Of a DNA stretch of 64,000 nucleotides, positions 26,718-39,180 are shown one piece after another. The notes beneath the pieces were generated by a model that did no database searches, was not told the DNA's origin, and was given only the letters and a program-made list of their open reading frames with translations. Where the stretch lies: positions 62,001 through 126,000 of the forward strand of contig DASVVT010000060.1 in NCBI GenBank assembly GCA_036386415.1. Direction: 5' to 3'. The stretch comes from DASVVT01 sp036386415 (lineage in GTDB: Bacteria; Acidobacteriota; Blastocatellia; Pyrinomonadales; Pyrinomonadaceae). A program made the position numbers and the translations under genes. The stretch's first letter is position 1, and the number at the start of each line of letters is the position of its first letter.

Positions 26718-29078
26718 TTAGACTGGCTGTGTTTGCTGATCTATCTTGTAGATTACCTCCAGAAGCGCCATGCGTACCTTTTCGGGTATCCCATCGCGCA
26801 CCGTGAGCTGACGCAGTTGCAGTGCAATTTCAGGATTCCCAGCGAGGCCGAGCAGGCGTGCAGCAGCCAGGCGGACATCAATATCGTTATGGCTGCCGAT
26901 GGCTTCCAGGAGCGGCGCGACCTGATTCGACTTTGCGAGCAGCGAGAGCAGCGAGAACGCTTCGTAGGCTTGCCGTCGATCCTCACTGGCGAGACGATCT
27001 AACGCCTGCGAAGCCATACCCGCCTTGATACAGGCGCAGGCCACTTCACGCACGGTGTCTGGATTAGATGTCTCGACGACGCGCACGTAGGCGTCTGCGC
27101 GGTCGAAGTTCAAACGCGAAAGAGAGCGCGCGGCTGCCGCACGAACTTCTCGCGCTTCGTCCGCGAAGGCGATCAGCACAGGCGCAAAGACCGATTCGTG
27201 ATCAATAGCGCCGAGGCTGGTGACGGCTGCGGCGCGTACACCCGCCTCAGGGTCTTGCGCAGCGAGGACAGTCAAAGCCGCCACGGAGCGCTGCACCTGA
27301 AACTGCGCTAAGGCTTGCGCTGCTGCCGTGCGGGCTTCCACATCCTGGCTTTGGAGCCGTTCGAGGGCGTCTTCCAGCGCCTCGTCTTCCATCCATTCGG
27401 GCAGCTCTATCACGGTCGTCGACGGTTCGAGAGCCGTAATCTCGCCGTTGAACGGTTCAGCCGATCCCAAAGAGAGGAAGGCTCGCTCCGGCATCGACGT
27501 GCCGAAGACATCCAGGCATTCTATAGAGCACTCTGAGAGCACGTGGCTCAGGAGCGAGGCGGGCATTTCGGGATAACGCCGCGCCATGTCGAGCAGCGCG
27601 CCGATGGCGGCGGGCATCTTTAAAGAGCCGAGACTGGCGACAGCCTGCGTGCGCACCGTGGCATCCGTATCATAAAGCGCTTCGAGCAGAAACGGCAGCG
27701 CTGAAGTGGAGCCGATCTCTCCGAGCGTGCGCGCCGCCGCAGCGCGTTCATAATCATCGTGAGCAAGCAAGAGCGTTGCACTCTGTCGCGCCACGAAGCC
27801 ATACTCCTCAAGCGCCTGTCGAGCGCGGCGGCGGCTATCTTCATCCGCATCAAGCGCGCTCATGACCTTGAGTAAAGAGGTTTCCATCGCGCGGCGATCA
27901 TCGGGCGCGCGCGAGGCGAGCACGTCCATGCGGTGCGGCTGTCCGAGGACCAGTTTCCCTATCTCCTGATCGACGCGGTAGGCTCCGAAGAGCGCAGGGG
28001 CGACGGGCGCACCCTGCTGCGCCTCCTGCAACTGCTCCTTAGAGTCGGACGCGTTGGCTGCGGGAGCGGCTTTCACGAGGCTCATCTGTTGATCCGTGCT
28101 TCGCCGTCCGCTACTCTTACTTCTTCGCTCGCCCGTCCGCGCTTCGATCTCCGCGACCGGATTCACAGTCGCGAGAGCGGTGCTCACTTCATCAACTTCT
28201 TCAAAGCCGTCGGAGGATTGCCGCCGACGACGCAGCACCAGAAATACGATCAATCCGAGCATCAGCAAAACGGCCAACCCGGTGATCGAAAAGAGATATG
28301 AAAAGATAGTGTCGCCTTCGGGGCTGACCTGTGGCTGTCGGGTGGCGGGCAGAGGCTCAGGCGCGCTCTGTGTGGTCGTCGCGACCTGTGGATTGGCGGG
28401 TGCGTTGCTGATGCTGCCGTCGGGCGCTGGCGTGCTCGTCTGCGACGTGGCGGTCGTGCTCGCGGCGTTCGGATTCAAACCGTTGGAGGTAGGCGCATTC
28501 GTCAAGGTTTCAGGCAGCTTCGTCTGAGCAGCCGGGGCCGTACTCGTCGCGTTGCTGCTGCTGCGACGCTCGCGCGGCGTGCGCGCGTCAGATGTGCCCG
28601 CACCCTCGTTCCCAGTCTCGCTCGACGCGCGCGCCGATGCGTTCTCGTCCCGTCCGCTAGCCGACGTATTGACGCCGCCCTTGACGATCAGGTCGAGCCG
28701 GTTAGCGCCGGGCTGTACCGTCACGTTCGCGCCGGGCTGGGCGGGCACTTCGATCTCAAGCGAGTTGCCGACCCTGCGCACCTTCACCCCGTTGGGCGTT
28801 CCCCTGACGGAGCTCTCCCCTGCTTCCGGCACGATGAGATGGAATTTACCGTCCGGGTCCTGCCATGTCTGCGTACCGTTCAAAGGCTTATCGGCAGAGA
28901 GGGTGATGACCTCACCATTCGCCGTCTTGCGCGACAGGATTCCTGTCACTTTGGGAGGCGGCTCCTTGGCCTTTTGCGCCTGGGGCTTGATAGAAGGCAG
29001 AAAAGCGACGGCTGCGAGCAACAGGCTCACAGATGAGACGCGCACGATCCTCTTAATGCGGACTGTTGAGTTTGTCAT
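26718..29078 (-). CDS. AMIN-TM-HEAT repeat protein (paralogue of the downstream gene)
   Basis: A 786-residue protein if started at ATG 29078; an in-frame ATG at 29129 would add 17 residues. N-terminal hydrophobic signal/anchor, then an AMIN-like beta domain (about 40-135: GEVITLSADKPLNGTQTW, NRLDLIVKG), a Ser/Thr/Pro linker, one TM helix (about 258-281, followed by RRRRQSS), and HEAT repeats (about 433-779: AAAARTLGEIGSTSALPFLL, EVRAAAARSLSRL). It shares domain order and C-terminal wording with the 22314 gene but lacks the charged helix. AMIN domains occur in cell-wall amidases and secretins and bind the envelope. The pair suggests a membrane scaffold; the substrate is unknown. Confidence 0.85.
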   Translation of the reverse strand: MTNSTVRIKRIVRVSSVSLLLAAVAFLPSIKPQAQKAKEPPPKVTGILSRKTANGEVITLSADKPLNGTQTWQDPDGKFHLIVPEAGESSVRGTPNGVKVRRVGNSLEIEVPAQPGANVTVQPGANRLDLIVKGGVNTSASGRDENASARASSETGNEGAGTSDARTPRERRSSSNATSTAPAAQTKLPETLTNAPTSNGLNPNAASTTATSQTSTPAPDGSISNAPANPQVATTTQSAPEPLPATRQPQVSPEGDTIFSYLFSITGLAVLLMLGLIVFLVLRRRRQSSDGFEEVDEVSTALATVNPVAEIEARTGERRSKSSGRRSTDQQMSLVKAAPAANASDSKEQLQEAQQGAPVAPALFGAYRVDQEIGKLVLGQPHRMDVLASRAPDDRRAMETSLLKVMSALDADEDSRRRARQALEEYGFVARQSATLLLAHDDYERAAAARTLGEIGSTSALPFLLEALYDTDATVRTQAVASLGSLKMPAAIGALLDMARRYPEMPASLLSHVLSECSIECLDVFGTSMPERAFLSLGSAEPFNGEITALEPSTTVIELPEWMEDEALEDALERLQSQDVEARTAAAQALAQFQVQRSVAALTVLAAQDPEAGVRAAAVTSLGAIDHESVFAPVLIAFADEAREVRAAAARSLSRLNFDRADAYVRVVETSNPDTVREVACACIKAGMASQALDRLASEDRRQAYEAFSLLSLLAKSNQVAPLLEAIGSHNDIDVRLAAARLLGLAGNPEIALQLRQLTVRDGIPEKVRMALLEVIYKIDQQTQPV

Positions 29079-29320
29079 GGTCTTACACTCGGAAGCGAGA
29101 TGATTTGGGAACTCGAAAGCGTTCTTCATTGCTTTCAGATTCGGGAGCAGGCCGCTCAGGGGTGGCCTGCGGTTGGCTGAGAGGCGCGCTTGTTCGGCGT
29201 GGTTGGCTTTCCAGAGCGCGCGCGTGCCGTTGGAGTTAAGATTAAGTTTCCATCCGGGCGCGAGTGCCGTTCATAGTGTGGATGGAGAGACGGACGAGCA
29301 CGGGGGTTGGCTCTAGACTT

Positions 29321-30094
29321 TTATTGCTCGTCGCTGAATTTATAGCCGATCCCCCAAACGGTCAGGACCATTTGCGGGTTTTCAGGATTCTCCTCGATCT
29401 TGGCACGCAGGCGATTGATGTGTGAGTCAATCGTCCGATCATACCCTTCGTAGGAGTAGTCCCAAATCTTTTCCAGCAGGTACTTGCGCGGGAAGACCCT
29501 GCCGGGGTTTGAAGCGAACAGACGAAGCAGATCGAATTCCTTCGGCGTCAGCTCGACCTGACGCTCTCCGACTGTCACCTCGCGCTTGGCCGGATCAATG
29601 CGCAGCTTGCCGCGCACAATCGGGGCTTCGTCGCCTGCGCCATCACTTGTCCCGCCCGTGCGAACACGACGCAAGACCGATTTAATACGTGCTTCCAGCT
29701 CACGCAAGGAGAAAGGCTTGGTGATGTAATCGTCCGCGCCCATCTCAAGGCCAAGCACTTTATCGACCACGTCGTCCTTGGCTGTGAGCATGAGGATGGG
29801 AATGTAAGGCGCCTTTTCGCGCAACTCGCGGCAGACCGCCAGGCCATCCATCTTGGGCAACATCAGATCGAGCACAATGGCATCAGGGTGATCATGCAAT
29901 GCAGCCTGCACTCCGGCCAGACCATCCTCGGCGGTCTTCACGCTGTAGCCTGCGCGGGAGAAGTATTCGCTGATCGCCGTCGAGATGTTCTCGTCATCTT
30001 CGACGACGAGCAGAGCCGTCTTACGCTCGCCCGCAATAGGCACGCTCTCGTCGTCCGCGTCCTTCGATTTGGCTTTGTCGGCAGCAGTTGGCAT
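29321..30094 (-). CDS. OmpR/PhoB-family response regulator
   Basis: A 257-residue two-component response regulator. The REC domain (about 27-140) has acidic VVEDDE, the phospho-acceptor Asp in HPDAIVLDLMLPKMDG, and the conserved Lys in MLTAKDD. The winged-helix DNA-binding domain (about 165-255) shows LTPKEFDLLRLFASNPG and DRTIDSHINRLRAKIE. The first 25 residues are a charged extension. No histidine kinase is adjacent, so it is an orphan here and its target genes are unknown. The 29079-29320 gap upstream of the HEAT gene shows no other feature. Confidence 0.93.
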   Translation of the reverse strand: MPTAADKAKSKDADDESVPIAGERKTALLVVEDDENISTAISEYFSRAGYSVKTAEDGLAGVQAALHDHPDAIVLDLMLPKMDGLAVCRELREKAPYIPILMLTAKDDVVDKVLGLEMGADDYITKPFSLRELEARIKSVLRRVRTGGTSDGAGDEAPIVRGKLRIDPAKREVTVGERQVELTPKEFDLLRLFASNPGRVFPRKYLLEKIWDYSYEGYDRTIDSHINRLRAKIEENPENPQMVLTVWGIGYKFSDEQ

Positions 30095-30222
30095 CGGTGA
30101 TCTGTTGACTATAAGTAGCGAGCCAGGAGGCTTGCTGTGACACGCGCTGGTGGCGGGGCGCGTACCCTGTCACACTGACTATAGCAGGATAACAGGCTTA
30201 AACTCAAGCATTAAGTTAGCCA

Positions 30223-30342
30223 AGGGATGAGGGATGAGGGATGAGGGATGAAGAAAAGAAAGGCCGTTTGCCGGTTCTGCCCGCTTAATCAAGGGCTAAA
30301 CCGTTGAAATAACTCAGCCTTTCATCCCTCATCCCTCATCCC

Positions 30343-30350
<8 letters not shown>
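30223..30350. repeat. Intergenic inverted-repeat element, GGGATGA heptamer class
   Basis: A perfect 30-bp inverted repeat: four copies of GGGATGA (30223-30252) and the complement (30321-30350), with a 68-nt core. The right arm overlaps the last codons of the M1 aminopeptidase gene, whose stop TGA (30343-30345) is part of the heptamer. The rest of the 30095-30342 gap shows nothing else. Confidence 0.92.
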
Positions 30351-32955
<2,605 letters not shown>

Positions 32956-33116
32956 AAGTCTAAAATAGCGAGGTCACTTTATCGGCGACCGACCAGTATA
33001 ATGCAGCCACATGTGAGACGTGCTTTCATCAATCCGGGGAGACACTAATCTTTAAGTTTGGTTCAGGAGACATTGTTTCACACCGAACCCGAGAACTCAA
33101 AAGGAGAGACACCAGC

Positions 33117-33596
33117 ATGACCCCAGAAGAGAGACAGGAATTGATCGCGCAGTATGCGGGAGGGTATGAGGAGGTGACGAAGAGTCTGGAAGGACTTTCC
33201 GGCGACGCTCTCACGGCTCACCCGCTTCCGGGCAAATGGAGCGCCTGCGAGATCGTGCAACATCTGGCTGATAGCGAGATGACCAGCGCGATACGCCTGC
33301 GGCTCTTGCTCGTCGAAGACAATCCCGTCATCAAGGGCTACGATCAGGACGCCTTCGCCGTGCGCCTCGGCTACAATCAGCGCGCTATGGCTCCGGCGCT
33401 CGACGCCCTTCGCGCCGCGCGCGCGACCACCTCGCAACTATTAGCCATGATGACCGATGACGATTGGAAACGCGAAGGCCAGCACACGGAGAGCGGGCGC
33501 TATACAGCGGAAGACTGGCTCAGGATTTACGCCGCCCACGCGCACAACCACGCCGCGCAGATTCGCAGATTGAGAGAAGCTATAAGTAAGCAGTGA
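33117..33596 (+). CDS. DinB / DUF664-type four-helix bundle protein
   Basis: A 159-residue DinB-superfamily protein (four-helix bundle, metal binding). The His ligands are visible as CEIVQHLADSEM (His near 51) and YAAHAHNHAAQIRRLRE (His cluster near 145), plus LTAHPLPGKWSA near the start. These proteins include thiol transferases and uncharacterised stress proteins; the substrate is unknown. SD AAGGAGA lies 10 nt before the ATG. The final codons CAG TGA are the first unit of a GCAGTGA heptamer array, so the native C-terminus may have been replaced. Confidence 0.86.
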   Translation: MTPEERQELIAQYAGGYEEVTKSLEGLSGDALTAHPLPGKWSACEIVQHLADSEMTSAIRLRLLLVEDNPVIKGYDQDAFAVRLGYNQRAMAPALDALRAARATTSQLLAMMTDDDWKREGQHTESGRYTAEDWLRIYAAHAHNHAAQIRRLREAISKQ

Positions 33597-33647
33597 GCAG
33601 TGAGCAGTGAGCAGAATAATAAAACTGCTCACTGCTCACTGCTCACT
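33592..33647. repeat. Inverted-repeat element, GCAGTGA heptamer class
   Basis: Three GCAGTGA units (33592-33614) pair perfectly over 23 nt with the complement at 33625-33647, around a 10-nt loop. It begins inside the DinB stop codon and can act as a terminator between DinB and purC. A related element is at 60298-60374. Confidence 0.9.
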
Positions 33648-33743
33648 TCGATCTTGACAAACCGAGGCGCGCGCGAGCACAATCGCGGCTCGCCTCTGGA
33701 TGGTAATGCAGGATAATTCCAATAAAATTTTCGAGCCGACACC

Positions 33744-34643
33744 ATGACTGCCACAGCGCCTGTACTTGAGACAACGCTTTCCGATCTTCAACTTCTTCGA
33801 CGCGGCAAAGTGCGCGACGTTTACGCGGTTGACGATGAGCACTTGCTGATCGTCGCCACGGATCGCATCTCTGCGTTTGATTGTGTGCTGCCGACGCCGA
33901 TTGAGCGCAAGGGCGAGGTGCTGACCGCGCTCTCGCGTTTCTGGTTCGACCGCCTCGGTCACATCATCCCGCATCACCTGGTGGCGACGGCTATCGAAGA
34001 GATGCCGCCACAGGTCAGGCAGCACCAGGAAGTCTTGCGCGGACGCTCGATGCTTGTCCGTCGCACGGAAGTGTTTCCGGTCGAGTGCGTGGTGCGTGGC
34101 TATCTGGTCGGATCGGGCTGGAAGGATTACCTGCGCACGGGCGAGGTCTGCGGTCATCGCTTGCCTGCGGGGTTGCGCGAATCAGAGCAGTTGTCCGAAT
34201 TGATCTTCACGCCCGCGACCAAAGCTGAAGAGGGGCACGACGAAAACATCAGCGAAGACCGTATGCGCGAGATTCTCGGCGCGGAGGTGACAGAGGAGTT
34301 GCGCGACGCGTCGCTCCGTCTCTACAAAGAGGCGAGCGATTACGCGCGCACGCGCGGCATCATCATCGCCGACACGAAGTTCGAGTTCGGCAGAGACCGC
34401 GAGGGTCGTATACGCCTGATCGACGAAGTTCTGACGCCGGATTCTTCGCGCTTCTGGCCTGCGGACGAATACGAGCCGGGCAGATCGCAGCCCTCTTTCG
34501 ACAAACAGTTCGTACGCGATTATCTGGAAACGCTCGACTGGAACAAGCAGCCGCCCGCGCCGCCGCTACCTGGGGATGTGGCCGCCGCGACCACCGCGCG
34601 CTACCTGGAAGCTTATCGCCTGCTCACGGGCAGCGAGTTGTAG
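33744..34643 (+). CDS. purC: Phosphoribosylaminoimidazole-succinocarboxamide synthase
   Basis: A 299-residue SAICAR synthetase, joining aspartate to CAIR in an ATP-dependent step of purine synthesis. Family segments are clear: LLRRGKVRDVYAVDD with ATP-binding Lys, RISAFDCVLPTPIERKGEVL, VFPVECVVRGYLVGSGWKDY, ADTKFEFGRD and LIDEVLTPDSSRFWP. This is the longer type of about 300 residues. No other pur genes are adjacent. No Shine-Dalgarno is obvious in front of the ATG at 33744. The next gene starts 93 bp after the stop. Confidence 0.97.
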   Translation: MTATAPVLETTLSDLQLLRRGKVRDVYAVDDEHLLIVATDRISAFDCVLPTPIERKGEVLTALSRFWFDRLGHIIPHHLVATAIEEMPPQVRQHQEVLRGRSMLVRRTEVFPVECVVRGYLVGSGWKDYLRTGEVCGHRLPAGLRESEQLSELIFTPATKAEEGHDENISEDRMREILGAEVTEELRDASLRLYKEASDYARTRGIIIADTKFEFGRDREGRIRLIDEVLTPDSSRFWPADEYEPGRSQPSFDKQFVRDYLETLDWNKQPPAPPLPGDVAAATTARYLEAYRLLTGSEL

Positions 34644-34736
34644 CACACGGATTCGGCCATGAACTTTGTGCGCCGTTTGTTCATCCAGCGATTGATGAAC
34701 AAACGGCACTTCTCTCACAGCATCTCCGAAAGACTT

Positions 34737-35288
34737 ATGAAAGCTTGTCATCTGTTCTTCTTCTCTCTCGGATTGCTTTTCATGGCTGTCCTGCCCGGCA
34801 TACGCTCGGCACCTTCTGTCTCTGCTTTGAGCGCCGCACGGTCTGAGCCAGCCGAATGGACGAAGAAACTCGTGGAGCGGAAAAAGGAGGGTATTCCAAC
34901 TGTTACTCTTCGTGAGGTGCGCGCCGCCGACCAGTCAAAGTTTGACCGCGTCGTCTTCGAGTTCAAAGAGGGGCAGGTGGCGCCGGGTTATCGCATCGAA
35001 TACGTCTCGTCGCCGATCAAGGACACAGCAGACCGGGTCGTGAAGCTTTACGGGAAAGCTTTTCTGCGCATAGACCTCAGCCCGGCCATCGCGCACAGCA
35101 TCGAAACGGGCGCGCCTTCACTCGGTGAGCGTGAGAAGCGTCTGAACCTGAAAAGCGTCATCGAATTCAAGCAGGTAGAAGATTTCGAAGGGGTCGTCAC
35201 TTATGCGCTGGGGCTCTCAAGGAAAAAACCTTTCCAGGTCACAGAGATGTTAAATCCGGCGCGGCTGGTGATCGACATCAAGCACTAG
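34737..35288 (+). CDS. AMIN-domain exported protein
   Basis: A 183-residue protein starting at ATG 34737 with a good signal peptide (MKACHLFFFSLGLLFMAVLPG); an in-frame ATG at 34659 would add 26 residues before it. The mature part is a single AMIN domain: SKFDRVVFEFKEGQVAPGY, then RIDLSPAIAH and, at the end, EMLNPARLVIDIKH. AMIN domains target proteins to peptidoglycan or the septum in AmiC and occur in PilQ. This is a lone AMIN domain without an enzyme partner. The same domain is found in two larger proteins at 22.3-29.1 kb. Confidence 0.82.
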   Translation: MKACHLFFFSLGLLFMAVLPGIRSAPSVSALSAARSEPAEWTKKLVERKKEGIPTVTLREVRAADQSKFDRVVFEFKEGQVAPGYRIEYVSSPIKDTADRVVKLYGKAFLRIDLSPAIAHSIETGAPSLGEREKRLNLKSVIEFKQVEDFEGVVTYALGLSRKKPFQVTEMLNPARLVIDIKH

Positions 35289-35290
35289 AA

Positions 35291-35395
35291 TTTTTGATTT
35301 GCGATTTTTGATCGGAACACGATCAAGCCCTTCTGAAATCTCAAAATCGGGAGGTTTCAGATTTAAACTCGCAAATTAAAGATCTAAGATAAAAA
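35291..35395. repeat. Degenerate inverted-repeat element, TTGCGATTTTTGAT class
   Basis: TTTGATTTGCGATTTTTGATC on the left and GATTTAAACTCGCAAATTAAAG on the right form an imperfect AT-rich inverted repeat. It fills the gap between the AMIN gene stop (35288) and the CvpA start (35403). Confidence 0.55.
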
Positions 35396-35402
35396 TGGAT
35401 TG

Positions 35403-35906
35403 ATGACTGTCTTTGACTTTGTTGTGCTCGCGCTCGTCGGCGCATCGGTCGTCTCCGGCGCATTGCGCGGACTGGTACGAGCGCTTATCACCAGCGCGGC
35501 GCTCATCATTGGACTCTTTGTAGCCGCGCACGGCTACGAATCTATGGGCGCTATCTTGCGCGGGCTCGGAGCAACAGAGTCCGTTGCGGCGGCAAATGCG
35601 GGTGGCTTTCTCTTGATAATGTGCCTGACGCTCGGCGCGGGGTTTGTCGTCGGACGGATGGTCACGGGAGGCTTGCGGCGCGCACGGCTTCAGTGGTTCG
35701 ACCGCGCTCTCGGTGCTGTCTTCGGACTCGTTCGCGGCCTTGCCGTCTGCTCTGTCATGTACCTGGCGCTGACGGCTTTCCCTGTCCGCCTGGACTCTGT
35801 CGCGGAAGCCCGCACAGCGCCCGTTCTGGCAGAAGGCGCACGGCTGCTCGCCGTATTCACTTCGCGCGACGTGCGCGCACGCTTTTTAGACGAGCACGGG
35901 GCTTGA
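35403..35906 (+). CDS. CvpA family membrane protein
   Basis: A 167-residue protein with four predicted transmembrane helices, opening with TVFDFVVLALVGASVVSGALRG and containing FLLIMCLTLGAGFVVGRMV and ALGAVFGLVRGLAVCSVMY. This fits the CvpA family, which is linked in E. coli to colicin V production and in other species to membrane stress and envelope homeostasis. ATG 35403 follows a TTG; an ATG at 35395 is followed at once by a stop in another frame. It is 55 bp upstream of the Fis-type gene. Confidence 0.82.
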   Translation: MTVFDFVVLALVGASVVSGALRGLVRALITSAALIIGLFVAAHGYESMGAILRGLGATESVAAANAGGFLLIMCLTLGAGFVVGRMVTGGLRRARLQWFDRALGAVFGLVRGLAVCSVMYLALTAFPVRLDSVAEARTAPVLAEGARLLAVFTSRDVRARFLDEHGA

Positions 35907-35961
35907 TCGAACAACTTTTAGATAACCTGCTCTTAAAGGAATCCGCCACCGGAGAACCGAC

Positions 35962-36207
35962 ATGCAGATGCGTGCCCGCCTTGAAGCGCTGATCGATGAA
36001 ATGCTCGACGGCCAGATCATGCTGGATGAAGCGCTCGCCGAGTTTGAAAAGCTCTATATTCAGAAAGCCCTCTCGCGCCAGAAGGATCATCTCTCGCGCA
36101 CCGCCGGTGTGCTCGGCATACACCGCAACACGCTCTCCAAGCGCGTCGCCACTTATCGCAAGCAGGAACGCGCCACCAGCCGCGCCTCCAAGCGCAGCGC
36201 CCACTAA
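35962..36207 (+). CDS. Small Fis-type helix-turn-helix protein
   Basis: An 81-residue protein. Residues about 30-70 form a Fis/NtrC-type C-terminal helix-turn-helix (IQKALSRQKDHLSRTAGVLG, then IHRNTLSKRVATYRK). The N-terminus is a short acidic helix that may dimerise. The tail is basic (SRASKRS). Such stand-alone HTH_8 proteins bind DNA; the target is unknown. It lies directly downstream of the CvpA gene and is followed by a CGCAAAGG inverted repeat. Confidence 0.82.
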   Translation: MQMRARLEALIDEMLDGQIMLDEALAEFEKLYIQKALSRQKDHLSRTAGVLGIHRNTLSKRVATYRKQERATSRASKRSAH

Positions 36208-36242
36208 TGCAGTTTTCAGTTGAGCGTAAAGAAAGGGGAGAA

Positions 36243-36339
36243 TTAAACGCCAAGGGCGCAAAGGAAGACCCGCAAAGGACGCGAAGAAGATTAATTTCCT
36301 TTGCGCCCTCTGCGAAAACCTTTGCGCCCTTTGCGTTTA
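36243..36339. repeat. Inverted-repeat element, CGCAAAGG class; likely terminator
   Basis: TTAAACGCCAAGGGCGCAAAGG (36243-36264) is complemented by CCTTTGCGCCCTTTGCGTTTA (36319-36339), with inner CGCAAAGGACGC/CCTTTGCGCCC pairs. It starts 35 nt after the Fis-type gene and would form a long hairpin. Confidence 0.8.
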
Positions 36340-36350
36340 GAGGTTTTTAA

Positions 36351-36686
36351 GCTGCAAAAAGCGACTTTCACGCTGCAAAAGCCGACCTCCACTCTGTAAA
36401 TTCCGATTTTCACCCTGCAAATTGCGACTTTCACGCTGTAAATTTAGACTTTCGCCATGTATAAACACACTTCTACAATAAATATTGCGACTTCCACCTT
36501 GCAGAAACCGATCTCCACGCTGCAAAAGCCGACTTTCACCCTGTAAATTGCGACTTTCAGGCTGAAGAAAGCGATTTTCACTTTGCAGCAGGCGATTTTC
36601 TCTCTGCCACAGCCGACTTTCACCGTGCGAAGAGCGATTGGCGCAGTTTGCAATCCAGTTTTATCAGCGTGAACAGCGACAATTTC
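36351..36686. repeat. Tandem array of about 16 degenerate 21-bp units
   Basis: Units follow the pattern GCTGCAAAAAGCGACTTTCAC with substitutions, phased at exactly 21 bp from 36351; 13 or 14 units are clear and the last two weak. The array fills most of the 36208-36835 gap, ending about 20 bp before the groES promoter. The period equals 7 codons and about two DNA turns. On the minus strand it translates to heptapeptides (VKVAFCS / ESRNLQG) but no gene-like start or end is convincing. Confidence 0.88.
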
Positions 36687-36706
36687 AGGCTAATTGGGCT
36701 GGAACA

Positions 36707-36734
36707 TTGACAAACCCGCCCCTTTCGCTATATC
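36707..36734 (+). promoter_or_regulatory. Sigma70-type promoter of groES-groEL
   Basis: TTGACA (36707-36712) and TATATC (36729-36734) are separated by 16 nt. Transcription would begin just inside the CIRCE operator. Confidence 0.72.
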
Positions 36735-36735
36735 T

Positions 36736-36762
36736 TTAGCACTCGCCGTCAGTGAGTGCCAG
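36736..36762 (+). promoter_or_regulatory. CIRCE operator (HrcA site) upstream of groES
   Basis: TTAGCACTC, nine bases, then GAGTGCCAG: the left half matches the CIRCE consensus and the right half matches 7 of 9. Position directly after the -10 box is typical. CIRCE is bound by HrcA, which represses groESL and dnaK operons until heat shock. No hrcA gene is in the window. Confidence 0.85.
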
Positions 36763-36835
36763 GTTCCCCACTGGCGAGCGTGTGCAATCTATACCCGTTA
36801 TTAACCGGTAAATCGAAAGGAGATAGAAGAGCAGT

Positions 36836-37177
36836 ATGGCAACTAACATCAGGCCCCTGCATGATCGTGTGATCGTGCGCCGGATTGAAGAGGGCGAGCA
36901 GGTGCGCGGCGGGATCATCATCCCGGACACGGCCAAGGAGAAACCGCAGGAGGGCGAGGTGATCGCCGTCGGCGAAGGCAAGTACAGGGAAGACGGCACG
37001 CGTCAGACGCTGGACGTCAAAACGGGCGACCGTGTGCTGTTCGGCAAGTACAGCGGCTCGGAGATCAAGCTCGACGGTGAAGAGTTTCTGATCATGCGCG
37101 AGGACGAGATTCTGGGCGTCATCGAACGCGCGGGCGCGGCTTCGGGCACGGGCGGCGGCAAAAAAGGCGGCAAGTAG
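36836..37177 (+). CDS. groES: Co-chaperonin GroES
   Basis: A 113-residue heptameric lid of the GroEL folding chamber. The core is typical: IRPLHDRVIVRRIEE, RGGIIIPDTAKEKPQEGEVI with the mobile loop, and GDRVLFGKYSGSEIKLDGEE. The usual length is 95-97; here about 15 extra C-terminal residues are Gly/Lys rich (GTGGGKKGGK). SD AAAGGAGA precedes the ATG. It forms an operon with groEL, 82 bp downstream, behind the CIRCE promoter. Confidence 0.97.
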   Translation: MATNIRPLHDRVIVRRIEEGEQVRGGIIIPDTAKEKPQEGEVIAVGEGKYREDGTRQTLDVKTGDRVLFGKYSGSEIKLDGEEFLIMREDEILGVIERAGAASGTGGGKKGGK

Positions 37178-37259
37178 TCTTGAGTATAAAAGACCACAGG
37201 CCGCTTTTGAGTTTTCTGTAAAGATTCCAGAAAAGATTGATTAGGAGAAGATAAAGACA

Positions 37260-38909
<1,650 letters not shown>

Positions 38910-38970
38910 TCGAACCCCTGTCGGCACTAAGAGCTGTTTGAGAAGTCCCGTGAGGGACGATTGATAGTAG

Positions 38971-39072
38971 CCCAGCCATTGATGGCTGGGTACACAGGGC
39001 AAGAAAAAGAGTAGAGTCCCGTAGGGACGATTGAAAGAAATATTCAGTCCCTACGGGACTCTACTCTTTTTC
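38971..39072 (+). terminator. Double hairpin after groEL
   Basis: First, CCCAGCCATTGATGGCTGGG (38971-38990) is an 8-bp stem. Then AAAAAGAGTAGAGTCCCGTA with GGGAC on the left (39003-39028) pairs perfectly over 26 bp with 39047-39072, around an 18-nt loop. The right arm ends in CTCTTTTTC, so a strong rho-independent terminator is likely. GGGACGATTGA occurs twice in the block, showing that it is also repetitive. Confidence 0.75.
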
Positions 39073-39115
39073 CGCAACTAATTCCCAGCGCTAAAGCACT
39101 GGGCTGTTATCAATC

Positions 39116-39180
39116 GCGCCCCCTTTGCGACCTTTGCGTTTAAAGAGAAGATTTAAACGCAAAGGTCGCAAAGGGGGCGC
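39116..39180. repeat. Perfect 29-bp inverted repeat, CGCAAAGG class
   Basis: 39116-39144 pairs without mismatch with 39152-39180 around a 7-nt loop. The arm sequence contains TTTGCGACCTTTGCG. It is one of about six CGCAAAGG-class elements. The rest of the 38910-39453 gap is further hairpin sequence (a GCGCTAAAGCACTGGG-type repeat near 39090) and a leader of about 270 bp with no gene. Confidence 0.92.

Noticed and set aside
36337..36653. Minus-strand ORFs with heptapeptide repeats upstream of groES
   Set aside because: They come from the 21-bp tandem array; no convincing ribosome site or ends, and two frames are equally repetitive.
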